From Thermoleophilia bacterium (GTDB lineage: Bacteria; Actinomycetota; Thermoleophilia; Gaiellales; Gaiellaceae), in assembly GCA_013362295.1 (NCBI GenBank), contig JABFWJ010000300.1:1-8981 (forward strand): DNA of 8,981 nt, in the 5' to 3' direction. Both the position numbers and the translations under genes were made by a program. Below are positions 1 to 6,220 of this stretch, piece after piece (position 1 is the first letter of the stretch; each line of letters begins with the position of its first letter). Under the pieces are notes generated by a model. The model worked only from the letters and a program-made list of their open reading frames with translations, was not told the DNA's origin and did no database searches.

Positions 1-21
1 GCCGCGGCGGAGCCGTCATGA
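1..21 (+). CDS. Possible 3' end of an upstream gene (partial)
   Basis: Read in frame 1 the window opens with codons for A-A-A-E-P-S followed by TGA at 19-21. The downstream operon lacks the solute-binding protein that normally accompanies MalF/MalG-type permeases, and that gene is usually directly upstream, so this may be its C-terminus. The stop overlaps an ATG at 18 in the ATGA pattern used at other junctions of this operon. Six residues cannot be assigned to any family. The reading frame of the first permease is also open back to base 2, so this tail is only a possibility. Confidence 0.22.
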   Translation, partial: AAAEPS

Positions 22-49
22 CCCCAGGCGTAGCCTCGGCGGAGCGGCT

Positions 50-1057
50 GTGCACAGCGGCGCGGTCGCGGACACGGTCGGAGCTTCGGCTCCGGCCGTG
101 CCGCTGCGCACGCGTGCACGGCGGCGGGCCGACTGGCGGCGCCGGCGGCTCGTGCTGCTCCTGATGAGCCCGTGGATCGTCGGGTTCTCGGTCTTCTTCG
201 CGTACCCGCTCGTGATGAGCGCATACCTGTCGTTCAACCACTACGACCTGCTCGCGGCGCCGCGGTGGGTCGGGCTGGCGAACTACCACTACCTCTTCCA
301 CGTCGACCCGCTCGTCTGGGAGGCGATCCGGAACACGGTGATCTGGATGGTCCTGATCGCCGTCCCGTGCCAGGTGCTCTTCGCGTTCGGGATCGCATTG
401 CTCGTCGCCCGGGCGAGGAGCGGCGCCGGCTTCTTCCGCACGGTGTTCTACCTGCCTGCGCTCGCGCCGCCCGTCGCGGCGACCCTCGGGTTCGTCTACA
501 TCCTCAACCCCGCGACGGGCCCGGTGAACACCGCGCTCTCGCACGTCGGTATCAACGGTCCACTCTGGTTCAACTCGCCACAGTGGGCGAAGCCGTCGCT
601 GATCTTGCTCTCGCTCTGGGGGATCGGCAACACGATGGTGATCTTCCTGGCGGCGGTGCTCGACGTTCCGCAGCACCTCTACGAGTCGGCCGAGCTCGAC
701 GGCGCCGGCGCGCTTCAGCGTCTCCGTTGGGTGACGGTCCCGTCGGTCAGCCCCGTCATCCTCTTCGCGGTCGTGCTCGCGGTCATCCAGGGGCTGCAGT
801 ACTTCACGCAGGCGTTCGTCGCCGCGAGCATCGCGTCCGGCCAGGCGTCGCAGGCGGGCGACACGTTCTCGGGCCTTGGCTACCCCAACCACTCGACGCT
901 CTTCTATCCGGTGCTGCTGTACCAGCACGGCTTCACCGACTTCCAGATGGGCTACGCGTCGGCGATGGCGATGTTGCTACTCGTCGTCTCGTTCGCGGTC
1001 ACGCTCGTGATCGTCCTCAACTCCCGCAAGTGGGTCCACCAGGTGGCGCCGCGATGA
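50..1057 (+). CDS. Sugar ABC transporter permease, MalF/UgpA type
   Basis: This 335-residue inner-membrane protein would be one of the two channel subunits of a carbohydrate importer of the MalF/UgpA/LacF class. After a basic N-terminus (residues 20-33, rich in Arg) there are about six hydrophobic helices, roughly at 34-56, 96-118, 132-153, 183-203, 236-256 and 302-323. The EAA loop that docks on the ATPase is clear at about 211-231 (YESAELDGAG followed by VTVP). The GTG start at 50 is chosen because GGAG at 41-44 lies 5 bases upstream. GTG at 98 (residue 17) is an alternative, and the frame is open to the window edge, so the N-terminus is uncertain. A strong hairpin at 73-100 lies inside the first codons. 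The gene overlaps the second permease by ATGA. The substrate cannot be read from this subunit; the neighbouring glycosidase and kinase suggest a disaccharide. Confidence 0.9.
   Translation: MHSGAVADTVGASAPAVPLRTRARRRADWRRRRLVLLLMSPWIVGFSVFFAYPLVMSAYLSFNHYDLLAAPRWVGLANYHYLFHVDPLVWEAIRNTVIWMVLIAVPCQVLFAFGIALLVARARSGAGFFRTVFYLPALAPPVAATLGFVYILNPATGPVNTALSHVGINGPLWFNSPQWAKPSLILLSLWGIGNTMVIFLAAVLDVPQHLYESAELDGAGALQRLRWVTVPSVSPVILFAVVLAVIQGLQYFTQAFVAASIASGQASQAGDTFSGLGYPNHSTLFYPVLLYQHGFTDFQMGYASAMAMLLLVVSFAVTLVIVLNSRKWVHQVAPR
73..100 (+). promoter_or_regulatory. 12-bp RNA hairpin with TTCG tetraloop at the permease start
   Basis: Bases 73-84 pair with 89-100 over 12 positions (eleven Watson-Crick pairs and one T-G at 78/95), closed by a C(TTCG)G loop at 85-88, one of the most stable RNA tetraloops. 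It is followed by C-rich sequence, not a T-run, so it is not a classical intrinsic terminator. It lies in codons 8-17 if translation starts at 50, or immediately before and over the alternative GTG at 98. It could slow ribosomes, stabilise the upstream mRNA end or lower permease expression relative to an upstream binding-protein gene, as palindromic elements do between E. coli malE and malF. Function is inferred; the structure is read directly. Confidence 0.6.
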
Positions 1058-1935
1058 CGACCGCGGCGGCGACCGCGCCGCTCGTCCGCCGGCGCGCGCC
1101 GGCACCCGTGCGCCGCAAGCGCTTCCTGATCGCAGTCGCAAACCACAGCATCCTGATTGCGATCGCGCTCGCGTTCATCGCGCCATTCCTCTTCATCCTC
1201 TTGACGAGCCTGATGACGACGAACCAGGCGCTTTCCGCAGACCTGTGGCCGCACCCGTTCCGCCTGCAGAACTTCGCGGACGTCTTCTCGAAGGCACCGC
1301 TCGCCCGTTGGACGTTCAACACGATGATGTACTCCTGCCTCGCGACGATCGGCGTCGTCCTCTCGTCGGTGCCGGTCGCGTACGCGCTCGCGCGGCTCCG
1401 CTGGCGCGGACGTGACGTCGCGTTCATGGTCGTGCTGATCGCGCTCATGCTGCCGCCGCAGGTGACGGTTGTCCCGCTGTATGTGATGTGGGCGAAGCTG
1501 CATCTCGTCGGGACGCTCTGGCCGCTGATCGTCCCGAACTGGCTCGGCGACGCGTTCTCGATCTTCCTGCTGCGTCAGTTCTTCCTGACGATCCCCGAGG
1601 AGTATCTCGACGCCGCGCGCGTGGACGGCTGCGGCGAGCTGCGGATCCTCTTCACCGTCGTGACGCGACTCGCGAAGCCGGCGATCGCGGCGGTCGCGCT
1701 CTTCTCGTTCCTCTACACGTTCAACGACTTCTTCCTGCCGCTGCTCTACGTCGGCGAGAACTCGCACAACTGGGTGCTGTCGCTCGGGCTCGCGCAGTTC
1801 CGCTCGCAGCACCAGGTGCAGTGGAACCTGACGATGGCGGCGACGGTGCTCGTGATGGCACCGGTGATCATCCTCTTCTTCGTCGCGCAACGCGCGTTCG
1901 TCGAGGGGATCACGCTCACAGGGGTCAAAGGATGA
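1054..1935 (+). CDS. Sugar ABC transporter permease, MalG/UgpE type
   Basis: This 293-residue membrane protein is the second channel subunit, of the MalG/UgpE/LacG class. A basic N-terminal stretch (about 11-23) precedes a first helix at about 31-53; further hydrophobic segments lie near 91-112, 123-145, 155-175, 207-227 and 260-280. The EAA cytoplasmic loop is visible at about 182-205 (EEYLDAARVDGCG, then a variable part). The C-terminal VEGITLTGVKG is typical of this subunit, which commonly ends in a Gly-rich G-x-VKG. The ATG at 1054 overlaps the stop of the first permease (ATGA) and has AGGTGG 7 bases upstream. The longer open frame back to 172 is ignored because it overlaps the first permease and gives Arg-rich nonsense. 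It should pair with the first permease and with the ATPase at 4126. Confidence 0.93.
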   Translation: MTTAAATAPLVRRRAPAPVRRKRFLIAVANHSILIAIALAFIAPFLFILLTSLMTTNQALSADLWPHPFRLQNFADVFSKAPLARWTFNTMMYSCLATIGVVLSSVPVAYALARLRWRGRDVAFMVVLIALMLPPQVTVVPLYVMWAKLHLVGTLWPLIVPNWLGDAFSIFLLRQFFLTIPEEYLDAARVDGCGELRILFTVVTRLAKPAIAAVALFSFLYTFNDFFLPLLYVGENSHNWVLSLGLAQFRSQHQVQWNLTMAATVLVMAPVIILFFVAQRAFVEGITLTGVKG

Positions 1936-3155
1936 AGGTCGCCGTCGTCGGCGGCGGCTCGACGTACACGCCGGAGCTCGTGTCCGGTCTGTCGCGGCTC
2001 GACGTCTCGGACTTCGTGCTGCACGACATCGATGCGGAGCGGCGTGAGGTCGTCGGCGGTCTTGCGCGCCGCATGCTCGACCGGCAGGGCTATGCCGGGG
2101 CGTTCGAGATCACCGGCGAGCTCGACCGTGCTGTCGACGGCGCAGACTTCGTGCTGATCCAGATCCGCGTCGGTGGCCAGGGAGCCCGGGTTGCGGACGA
2201 GACCTTTCCGCTCGCCTGCGGCTGCATCGGGCAGGAGACGACGGGCGCGGGCGGGCTCGCGAAGGCACTGCGCACCGTGCCCGTCGTGCTGGAGATCGCC
2301 GAGCGGGTGCGCGCGACGTCGGACGCGTGGATCGTCGACTTCACGAACCCGGTCGGGATCGTCACGCGCGCGCTCCTCGACGCGGGCCACCGCGCGATCG
2401 GCCTCTGCAACGTTGCGATCGGCTTCCAACGGCGCTTCGCCGCCGCCTACGGCGTTCAGGCGGCGCGCGTGGTCGTCGACCAGGTCGGCCTGAACCACCT
2501 GACGTGGGTGCGGCGCGTCCTCCTCGACGGCCGCGACGTCCTGCCGGACATCCTGGCCGAGCAGGGCGACGAGCTCGCAGCCGATCTCGATCTTCCCCGC
2601 CGGCTGCTCGACGAGCTCGGCGTCGTGCCGTCCTCTTACCTGCGCTACTTCTACGCGCACGACGAGGTGCTGCAGGAGCAGCTCGACGGCGTCCCGCGGG
2701 CGCAGACCGTCGCCGAGATCGAGCGCGAGCTGCTGCAGCTGTACCGCGATCCGAAGCTCGTCGAGAAGCCCGTGCTGCTCGAGCAGCGCGGAGGCGCGTT
2801 CTACAGCGAGGCGGCGCTCGGTCTCGTCGCGTCGCTCGCGACCGGGGACGGCGCGGTGCACGAGGTCGACGTCCGGAACGACGGCACGCTGTCCGGCATC
2901 GCCGACGACGACGTCGTCGAGGTGCCCGCGCGCGTGACGCGCGCCGGCGCGACACCGCTCGAACAGCCGCCGCTCGCGCCGGAGCTGCTCGGGCTGACGC
3001 AGCATGTCGCGGCGTACGAGCGCCTCGCACTGAGCGCGGCGCTGAGCCGCGATCCGGTCGACGTCAGGAAGGCGCTGCTCGCGCACCCGTTGATCGGGCA
3101 GTGGGCGCCGGCGGAGCAGCTGCTCGGGCAGATGGTGGCCGAGGTGCTCGCATGA
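1932..3155 (+). CDS. GH4 family glycosidase, 6-phospho-beta-glucosidase type
   Basis: This cytoplasmic 407-residue enzyme belongs to glycoside hydrolase family 4, which cleaves glycosidic bonds through an NAD-dependent oxidation-elimination mechanism with a divalent metal. The N-terminal Rossmann fold has GGGSTYTPEL at 7-16; a QETTGAGG segment lies at 101-108 and FTNP at 137-140. The metal-binding Cys is C159 in CNVAIG (159-164) and the metal-binding His is H189 in GLNHL (186-190). CN-x-x-IG resembles the CNVPIG signature of 6-phospho-beta-glucosidases, not the CHS-type signature of alpha-glucosidase members. YLRYFY at 236-241 is a candidate for the catalytic Tyr region, and RGGAFYSEAA lies at 286-295. 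At 407 residues it is slightly short for the family, mainly in the C-terminal half. The ATG at 1932 overlaps the permease stop (ATGA). Its pairing with a kinase and an ABC importer, with no PTS genes in view, suggests phosphorylation of the imported sugar before cleavage. Exact substrate unknown; cellobiose- or chitobiose-like sugars are candidates. Confidence 0.92.
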   Translation: MKVAVVGGGSTYTPELVSGLSRLDVSDFVLHDIDAERREVVGGLARRMLDRQGYAGAFEITGELDRAVDGADFVLIQIRVGGQGARVADETFPLACGCIGQETTGAGGLAKALRTVPVVLEIAERVRATSDAWIVDFTNPVGIVTRALLDAGHRAIGLCNVAIGFQRRFAAAYGVQAARVVVDQVGLNHLTWVRRVLLDGRDVLPDILAEQGDELAADLDLPRRLLDELGVVPSSYLRYFYAHDEVLQEQLDGVPRAQTVAEIERELLQLYRDPKLVEKPVLLEQRGGAFYSEAALGLVASLATGDGAVHEVDVRNDGTLSGIADDDVVEVPARVTRAGATPLEQPPLAPELLGLTQHVAAYERLALSAALSRDPVDVRKALLAHPLIGQWAPAEQLLGQMVAEVLA

Positions 3156-4126
3156 TCCTGGCGGTCGACGGCGGGAACTCGAAGACCGATGTCGCGCTCG
3201 TCGCGCACGACGGCACCGTCGTCGCGCACGCGCGCGGGCCGCTCAGCTCGCCGCATCATCTCGGGCTCGATGGCTGCCTCGACGTCCTGCAACGGCTCGT
3301 CGAGCAGGCGGGGCTCGACGGCCGGCGCGCCGACATCGCGCAGGTCCTCCTCGCCGGGGTCGACTTTCCGGAGGAGGAAGCGGAGCTGCACGCCGCGCTC
3401 GACCGGCGCGGCTGGGCCGCGACCACGCGCGTCGGCAATGACACGTTCGCCGTGCTGCGGGCCGGGACCGAGCGCGGTTGGGGCGTTGCGATCACGTGCG
3501 GCGCTGGCATCAACTGCGTCGGCGTGGCTCCCGACGGCCGCCACGTCCGCTTTCCGGCGCTCGGGCCGATCACCGGCGACTGGGGCGGCGGCTTCGACGT
3601 CGGCATGGCCGGGTTGTCGGCCGCAGCGCGCAGCGTGGACGGAAGAGGACCCGTCTCGAGGCTGGAAAAATTAGTGCCCGCGTACTTCGGCGAGGAGACG
3701 CCGCTCGCGGTAGCACATGCGATCCACCTCGGCCGGATCCCGCAGCGCCGCGTCCTCGAGCTCGCGCCCGTCGTGCTGCGCGCGGCCGCCGGCGACGGGG
3801 TCGCGGCGTCGATCCGCGACAGGCTCGTCGACGAGATCGTCGCGCTCGCGCGGGCGACCGTGACGAGGCTCGGGCTGCAGAGCGAGCACGTCGAGGTGGT
3901 CGTCGGCGGCGGTTTGATGCGCGGCGCCGATTCCGAGCTGCTGGGGCGCATCGAGTCGGGTCTGCGGCGCGTCGGGCCGGCGATCGTCCTTCGGCGCACG
4001 ACCGCGCCGCCGATCGTCGGCGCTGCGCTGCTCGGCCTCGACGCGGTTGGCGCCGGCCCCGAGGCGCAGGCGCGCGTGCGCGCAGAGCTCGGCGCGGCGG
4101 TCGAGCGACTCGAGCGGGTGGCGTGA
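3152..4126 (+). CDS. BadF/BadG/BcrA/BcrD-family sugar kinase, GlcNAc-kinase-like
   Basis: This 324-residue cytoplasmic protein has the actin-like ATPase fold of the BadF/BcrA group, which includes N-acetylglucosamine kinase. The phosphate-1 motif is AVDGGNSKTD (4-13). A conserved ND pair at 96-97, in the position of the family's catalytic Asp, is followed by a phosphate-2-like segment, GVAITCGAGINCVG (111-124). GDWGGGFDVG lies at 142-151 and an adenosine-type motif, VVVGGGLMRG, at 249-258. In this operon the likely role is ATP-dependent phosphorylation of the imported sugar or of a hydrolysis product. If the GH4 neighbour needs a 6-phosphate, the kinase may act on the intact disaccharide; otherwise it phosphorylates released GlcNAc or glucose. 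The ATG at 3152 overlaps the GH4 stop (ATGA), with GAGGTG 5 bases upstream. A rare TTA codon (L174) sits in an A/T patch at 3665-3673. Other members of this family are ATPases that activate dehydratases, but none of their partner genes is present here. Confidence 0.88.
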   Translation: MILAVDGGNSKTDVALVAHDGTVVAHARGPLSSPHHLGLDGCLDVLQRLVEQAGLDGRRADIAQVLLAGVDFPEEEAELHAALDRRGWAATTRVGNDTFAVLRAGTERGWGVAITCGAGINCVGVAPDGRHVRFPALGPITGDWGGGFDVGMAGLSAAARSVDGRGPVSRLEKLVPAYFGEETPLAVAHAIHLGRIPQRRVLELAPVVLRAAAGDGVAASIRDRLVDEIVALARATVTRLGLQSEHVEVVVGGGLMRGADSELLGRIESGLRRVGPAIVLRRTTAPPIVGAALLGLDAVGAGPEAQARVRAELGAAVERLERVA

Positions 4127-5184
4127 TGGCAAGCGTCCGCTACGACCAGGCGACGAGGATCTATCCGGGCACGGACGTGCCGGCCGTCGACGCGCTCGGC
4201 CTCGAGATCGCCGACGGCGAGTTCCTCGTCCTTGTCGGACCGTCGGGCTCCGGCAAGACGACCGCGCTGCGGATGCTCGCCGGGCTCGAGGACGTCGACG
4301 CCGGCTCGATCTCGATCGGCGACCGTGACGTCACCGACCTCCCGCCGAAGCGCCGCGACGTCGCGATGGTCTTCCAGAACTACGCGCTCTACCCGTACCT
4401 GACCGTCGCGGCGAACATCGCCTTTCCGCTCCGCATCGCCCGCGTGCCGAAGGAAGAACGCGAACGGCGCACGCAGGAGGTCGCGGAGCTGCTCGGGCTC
4501 GAGCAGTACCTCGAGCGCAAGCCGGGACAGCTCTCCGGCGGGCAGAGACAGCGCGTCGCGATGGGCCGCGCGATCATCCGCCAGCCGAGCGTGTTCCTGA
4601 TGGACGAGCCGCTGTCGAACCTCGACGCGAAACTGCGCGTCCAGATGCGCGCCGAGATCGCGGCGCTGCAGTCCCGGCTCGGGACGACGACCGTCTACGT
4701 CACGCACGACCAGTCGGAGGCGATGACGCTCGGCCACCGCGTCGCGGTGCTCGCCGACGGGCGGTTACAGCAGTGCGACACGCCCCGCGAGCTGTACGCG
4801 CACCCCGCGAACGTGTTCGTCGCCGGGTTCATCGGGTCGCCGGCGATGAACCTCTGTCACGTGCGTGCGACGAACGGCTCCGTCCAGCTCGGCGGCGTCT
4901 CGTTCGAGACCCCGGCCGGTGCTCAGGGCGAGATCGTCGTCGGCCTGCGGCCCGAGTCGCTCGAGCTCGCGGGCGACGGAATCCCGGCGGAGGTCGAGGT
5001 CGTCGAGGAGATCGGAGCCGACTCGTACGTCTTCGCCGCAGCAGAGGTCGGGAAGCTCGTCGCGCGCGTCGACACGAGGCTCGCTCCCGAGCGCGGCGCA
5101 CGGATCTCGCTCCGGCCGCGACCCGGCGAGGCGCACCTGTTCGATCCGGCGACGGGTGTCAGGCTGCCGCAGCCGGCGTTGTAA
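4126..5184 (+). CDS. Sugar ABC transporter ATP-binding protein, MalK/UgpC/MsiK type
   Basis: This 352-residue ATPase should power import through the two permeases. Walker A is GPSGSGKT (38-45), the Q-loop Gln is Q84 in FQN, the ABC signature is LSGGQ (136-140), Walker B is VFLMDEP (156-162) and the switch His is H194 in VTHDQSEAM. After about residue 240 a C-terminal OB/TOBE-type regulatory domain follows, with the typical VGLRPESLEL segment. This architecture and length match MalK, UgpC and the multi-purpose MsiK and MsmX proteins. The ATG at 4126 overlaps the kinase stop by one base (TGATG), with GGGTGG at 4116-4121. A rare TTA codon encodes L214. Many actinobacteria use one unlinked ATPase for several sugar importers; here the ATPase sits in the operon and is probably dedicated, although it could serve others. 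Confidence 0.95.
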   Translation: MASVRYDQATRIYPGTDVPAVDALGLEIADGEFLVLVGPSGSGKTTALRMLAGLEDVDAGSISIGDRDVTDLPPKRRDVAMVFQNYALYPYLTVAANIAFPLRIARVPKEERERRTQEVAELLGLEQYLERKPGQLSGGQRQRVAMGRAIIRQPSVFLMDEPLSNLDAKLRVQMRAEIAALQSRLGTTTVYVTHDQSEAMTLGHRVAVLADGRLQQCDTPRELYAHPANVFVAGFIGSPAMNLCHVRATNGSVQLGGVSFETPAGAQGEIVVGLRPESLELAGDGIPAEVEVVEEIGADSYVFAAAEVGKLVARVDTRLAPERGARISLRPRPGEAHLFDPATGVRLPQPAL

Positions 5185-5187
5185 TCT
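5182..5187 (+). promoter_or_regulatory. Candidate -10 box for a leaderless hemolysin III transcript
   Basis: TAATCT overlaps the TAA stop of the ATPase gene and ends 7 bases before the ATG at 5195. No SD is present between stop and start (gcgcgcc). A TANNNT box 6-7 bases before a start codon is the usual arrangement for leaderless transcripts in actinobacteria. No convincing -35 box is seen. The mutS2 start shows the same layout. Low certainty, as a six-base match is weak evidence. Confidence 0.35.
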
Positions 5188-5194
5188 GCGCGCC

Positions 5195-5842
5195 ATGGAC
5201 GTCCCGCCTCGTGTGAAGCCGAGGCTGCGCGGTGTCTTCCACGAGGCCGCGTTCTACGTGACGGTCGGGCTGGGGATCGCGCTGGTGGCGACGACCGAAG
5301 GAGGACGTGCGCGCGTCGCGGCGGTCGTCTTCGCGTCCTGCGTCGCCGCCTGCTTCGGGTTCAGCGCGCTCTATCACCGCCCGACGTGGCAGCCCCGCGC
5401 GCGCTCGTGGCTCGCGCGGCTCGACCATGCCGGGATCTACCTGCTGATCGCCGGCACCTACACGCCGCTCGGGCTCCTCGTGCTCTCCCACGCCTGGGCG
5501 GTCGTCGTGCTCTCGATCGTGTGGACCGGCTCCGGGCTCGCGATCCTGATGAAGCTGTGCTGGCCGAAGACCCCGAAGAAGGTGTCCGCGGCGATCGGCC
5601 TCGCGCTCGGATGGGTCGCGGTGGTCGCCGTCAGTCAACTCCTGAAGCTTCCGGTGGTCGGCCTCTCGCTGCTCGTCGGCGGCGGTGTCGCCTACTCCCT
5701 CGGCGCCGTCGTCTACGCCCGCCGCAGGCCCGATCCCCTGCCGCACGTGCTCGGCTACCACGAGGTTTTCCATCTGCTCACGCTCGTTGCTGCCGGTTGT
5801 CAGTACGCCGCGATCGCCTTCTACGTCCTTCCACGTTCGTGA
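5195..5842 (+). CDS. Hemolysin III / PAQR-type integral membrane protein
   Basis: This 215-residue protein is almost entirely membrane segments, about seven, as in the hemolysin III (YqfA/TrhA) branch of the PAQR superfamily. Family landmarks are PRLRGVFHEAAF (9-20), SALYHR (57-62), LDHAGIYLLIAGTYTP (76-91) and GYHEVFHLLTL (187-197). Ser57, His61, Asp77, His189 and His193 match the set expected for the superfamily's metal site. The length is normal. The biochemical role of bacterial members is unsettled; despite the name they are general membrane-homeostasis or hydrolase-like candidates, not proven toxins. The ATG at 5195 is chosen because the conserved region begins within ten residues; a GTG at 5213 is less likely. 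The longer open frame back to 4865 overlaps the ATPase gene and is discarded. It follows the sugar operon by 10 bases but shows no functional link to it. Confidence 0.92.
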   Translation: MDVPPRVKPRLRGVFHEAAFYVTVGLGIALVATTEGGRARVAAVVFASCVAACFGFSALYHRPTWQPRARSWLARLDHAGIYLLIAGTYTPLGLLVLSHAWAVVVLSIVWTGSGLAILMKLCWPKTPKKVSAAIGLALGWVAVVAVSQLLKLPVVGLSLLVGGGVAYSLGAVVYARRRPDPLPHVLGYHEVFHLLTLVAAGCQYAAIAFYVLPRS

Positions 5843-5901
5843 GGAACGACGCAACAATACGGCCTGCAATTTGAGCGAGTAGTGGATGGTGCCGGTCGGC
5901 C

Positions 5902-5934
5902 CTTTCTTGCCCGTTCAGGAGTTCGGCAAGGAGG
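5902..5934 (+). promoter_or_regulatory. Hairpin able to mask the csp Shine-Dalgarno
   Basis: The pyrimidine tract and following bases 5902-5911 can pair with 5925-5934 over 10 positions, of which the six next to the loop (CTTGCC with GGCAAG) are perfect and the outer four include two T-G pairs. The loop is 5912-5924. The 3' arm contains AAGGAGG, the csp ribosome-binding site. Melting or refolding of this helix would control access to the start codon. Cold-shock mRNAs of other bacteria carry temperature-sensitive leaders, so a thermosensor role is plausible but inferred. Confidence 0.45.
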
Positions 5935-5937
5935 TGA
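5928..5937 (+). promoter_or_regulatory. Strong ribosome-binding site for the cold-shock gene
   Basis: AAGGAGGTGA is a near-complete complement of the 16S rRNA 3' end and ends 9 bases before the ATG at 5947. It fixes the start of the cold-shock gene. Among the SD sequences in the window only the one before infA is of similar strength. Confidence 0.9.
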
Positions 5938-5946
5938 AAGTCAACA

Positions 5947-6153
5947 ATGGCAACCGGAACTGTCAAGTGGTTCAACGCGGACAAGGGTTATGGGTTCATC
6001 ACCCCGGATGAGGGTGGCAAGGACCTGTTCGTGCACTTCAGCGCGATCCAGGGCAGCGGCTACAGGTCGCTCGCCGAGGGCGCAAAGGTGGAGTACGAGG
6101 CTCAGCAGGGTGAAAAGGGCCCCCAGGCCGCGAACGTCAACCTTCTCGCGTAG
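5947..6153 (+). CDS. cspA: Cold-shock protein, CspA family
   Basis: This 68-residue protein is a single cold-shock domain, an OB-fold that binds single-stranded RNA and DNA and melts mRNA secondary structure. It starts with the canonical MATGTVKWFNADKGYGFI. The RNP1 motif is KGYGFI (13-18) and the RNP2 motif is LFVHF (27-31). Length and end (ANVNLLA) are those of actinobacterial CspA-type proteins. A strong SD lies 9 bases upstream. The 104-base gap before it (5843-5946) should hold its promoter and leader, including a hairpin that can cover the SD; I do not see a convincing -35/-10 pair there. Next downstream is infA, another OB-fold RNA-binding protein linked to cold adaptation. Whether this copy is cold-induced cannot be told, since bacteria often carry several csp genes. 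Confidence 0.97.
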   Translation: MATGTVKWFNADKGYGFITPDEGGKDLFVHFSAIQGSGYRSLAEGAKVEYEAQQGEKGPQAANVNLLA

Positions 6154-6158
6154 CGACT

Positions 6159-6187
6159 GACGGCGGGCCGCGCGGCGGCCCGCCGTC
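6159..6187 (+). terminator. 13-bp GC hairpin between csp and infA
   Basis: Bases 6159-6171 (GACGGCGGGCCGC) are perfectly complementary to 6175-6187, with a 3-base loop (GCG). The stem starts 5 bases after the csp stop. There is no T-run after it (the next bases are CACAACAC), so it is either a U-less terminator of the kind proposed in GC-rich actinobacteria, a 3'-end stabiliser for csp mRNA, or an attenuator before infA. The structure is certain; which role it plays is not. Confidence 0.6.
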
Positions 6188-6207
6188 CACAACACTCGAA
6201 GCAGAAG

Positions 6208-6215
6208 AAAGGAGG
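6208..6215 (+). promoter_or_regulatory. Strong ribosome-binding site pointing to an ATC start
   Basis: AAAGGAGG ends 5 bases before ATC at 6221 and 32 bases before the first in-frame ATG at 6248. No ATG, GTG or TTG lies in the infA frame between this SD and 6248. The spacing therefore supports initiation at ATC. Confidence 0.75.
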
Positions 6216-6220
6216 CACTC

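Noticed and set aside
172..1053. Upstream extension of the second permease
   Set aside because: It overlaps the first permease in another frame, is Arg/Pro-rich without membrane segments, and the ATG at 1054 fits the operon's ATGA overlap pattern.
952..4737. Long minus-strand open frames (for example 952-1890, 1746-3086, 3256-4737)
   Set aside because: They lie opposite well-identified genes and translate to Arg/Asp/Glu-rich low-complexity sequence with no family motif, as expected for antisense frames in about 70% GC DNA.
4865..5194. Upstream extension of the hemolysin III gene
   Set aside because: It overlaps the ATPase C-terminal domain and is Ser/Arg low-complexity; the family's conserved start lies just after 5195.
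5882..6160. 92-residue plus-strand frame over csp
   Set aside because: It is a different frame of the csp gene with Ser/Arg-rich sequence; the csp frame matches a known family exactly.
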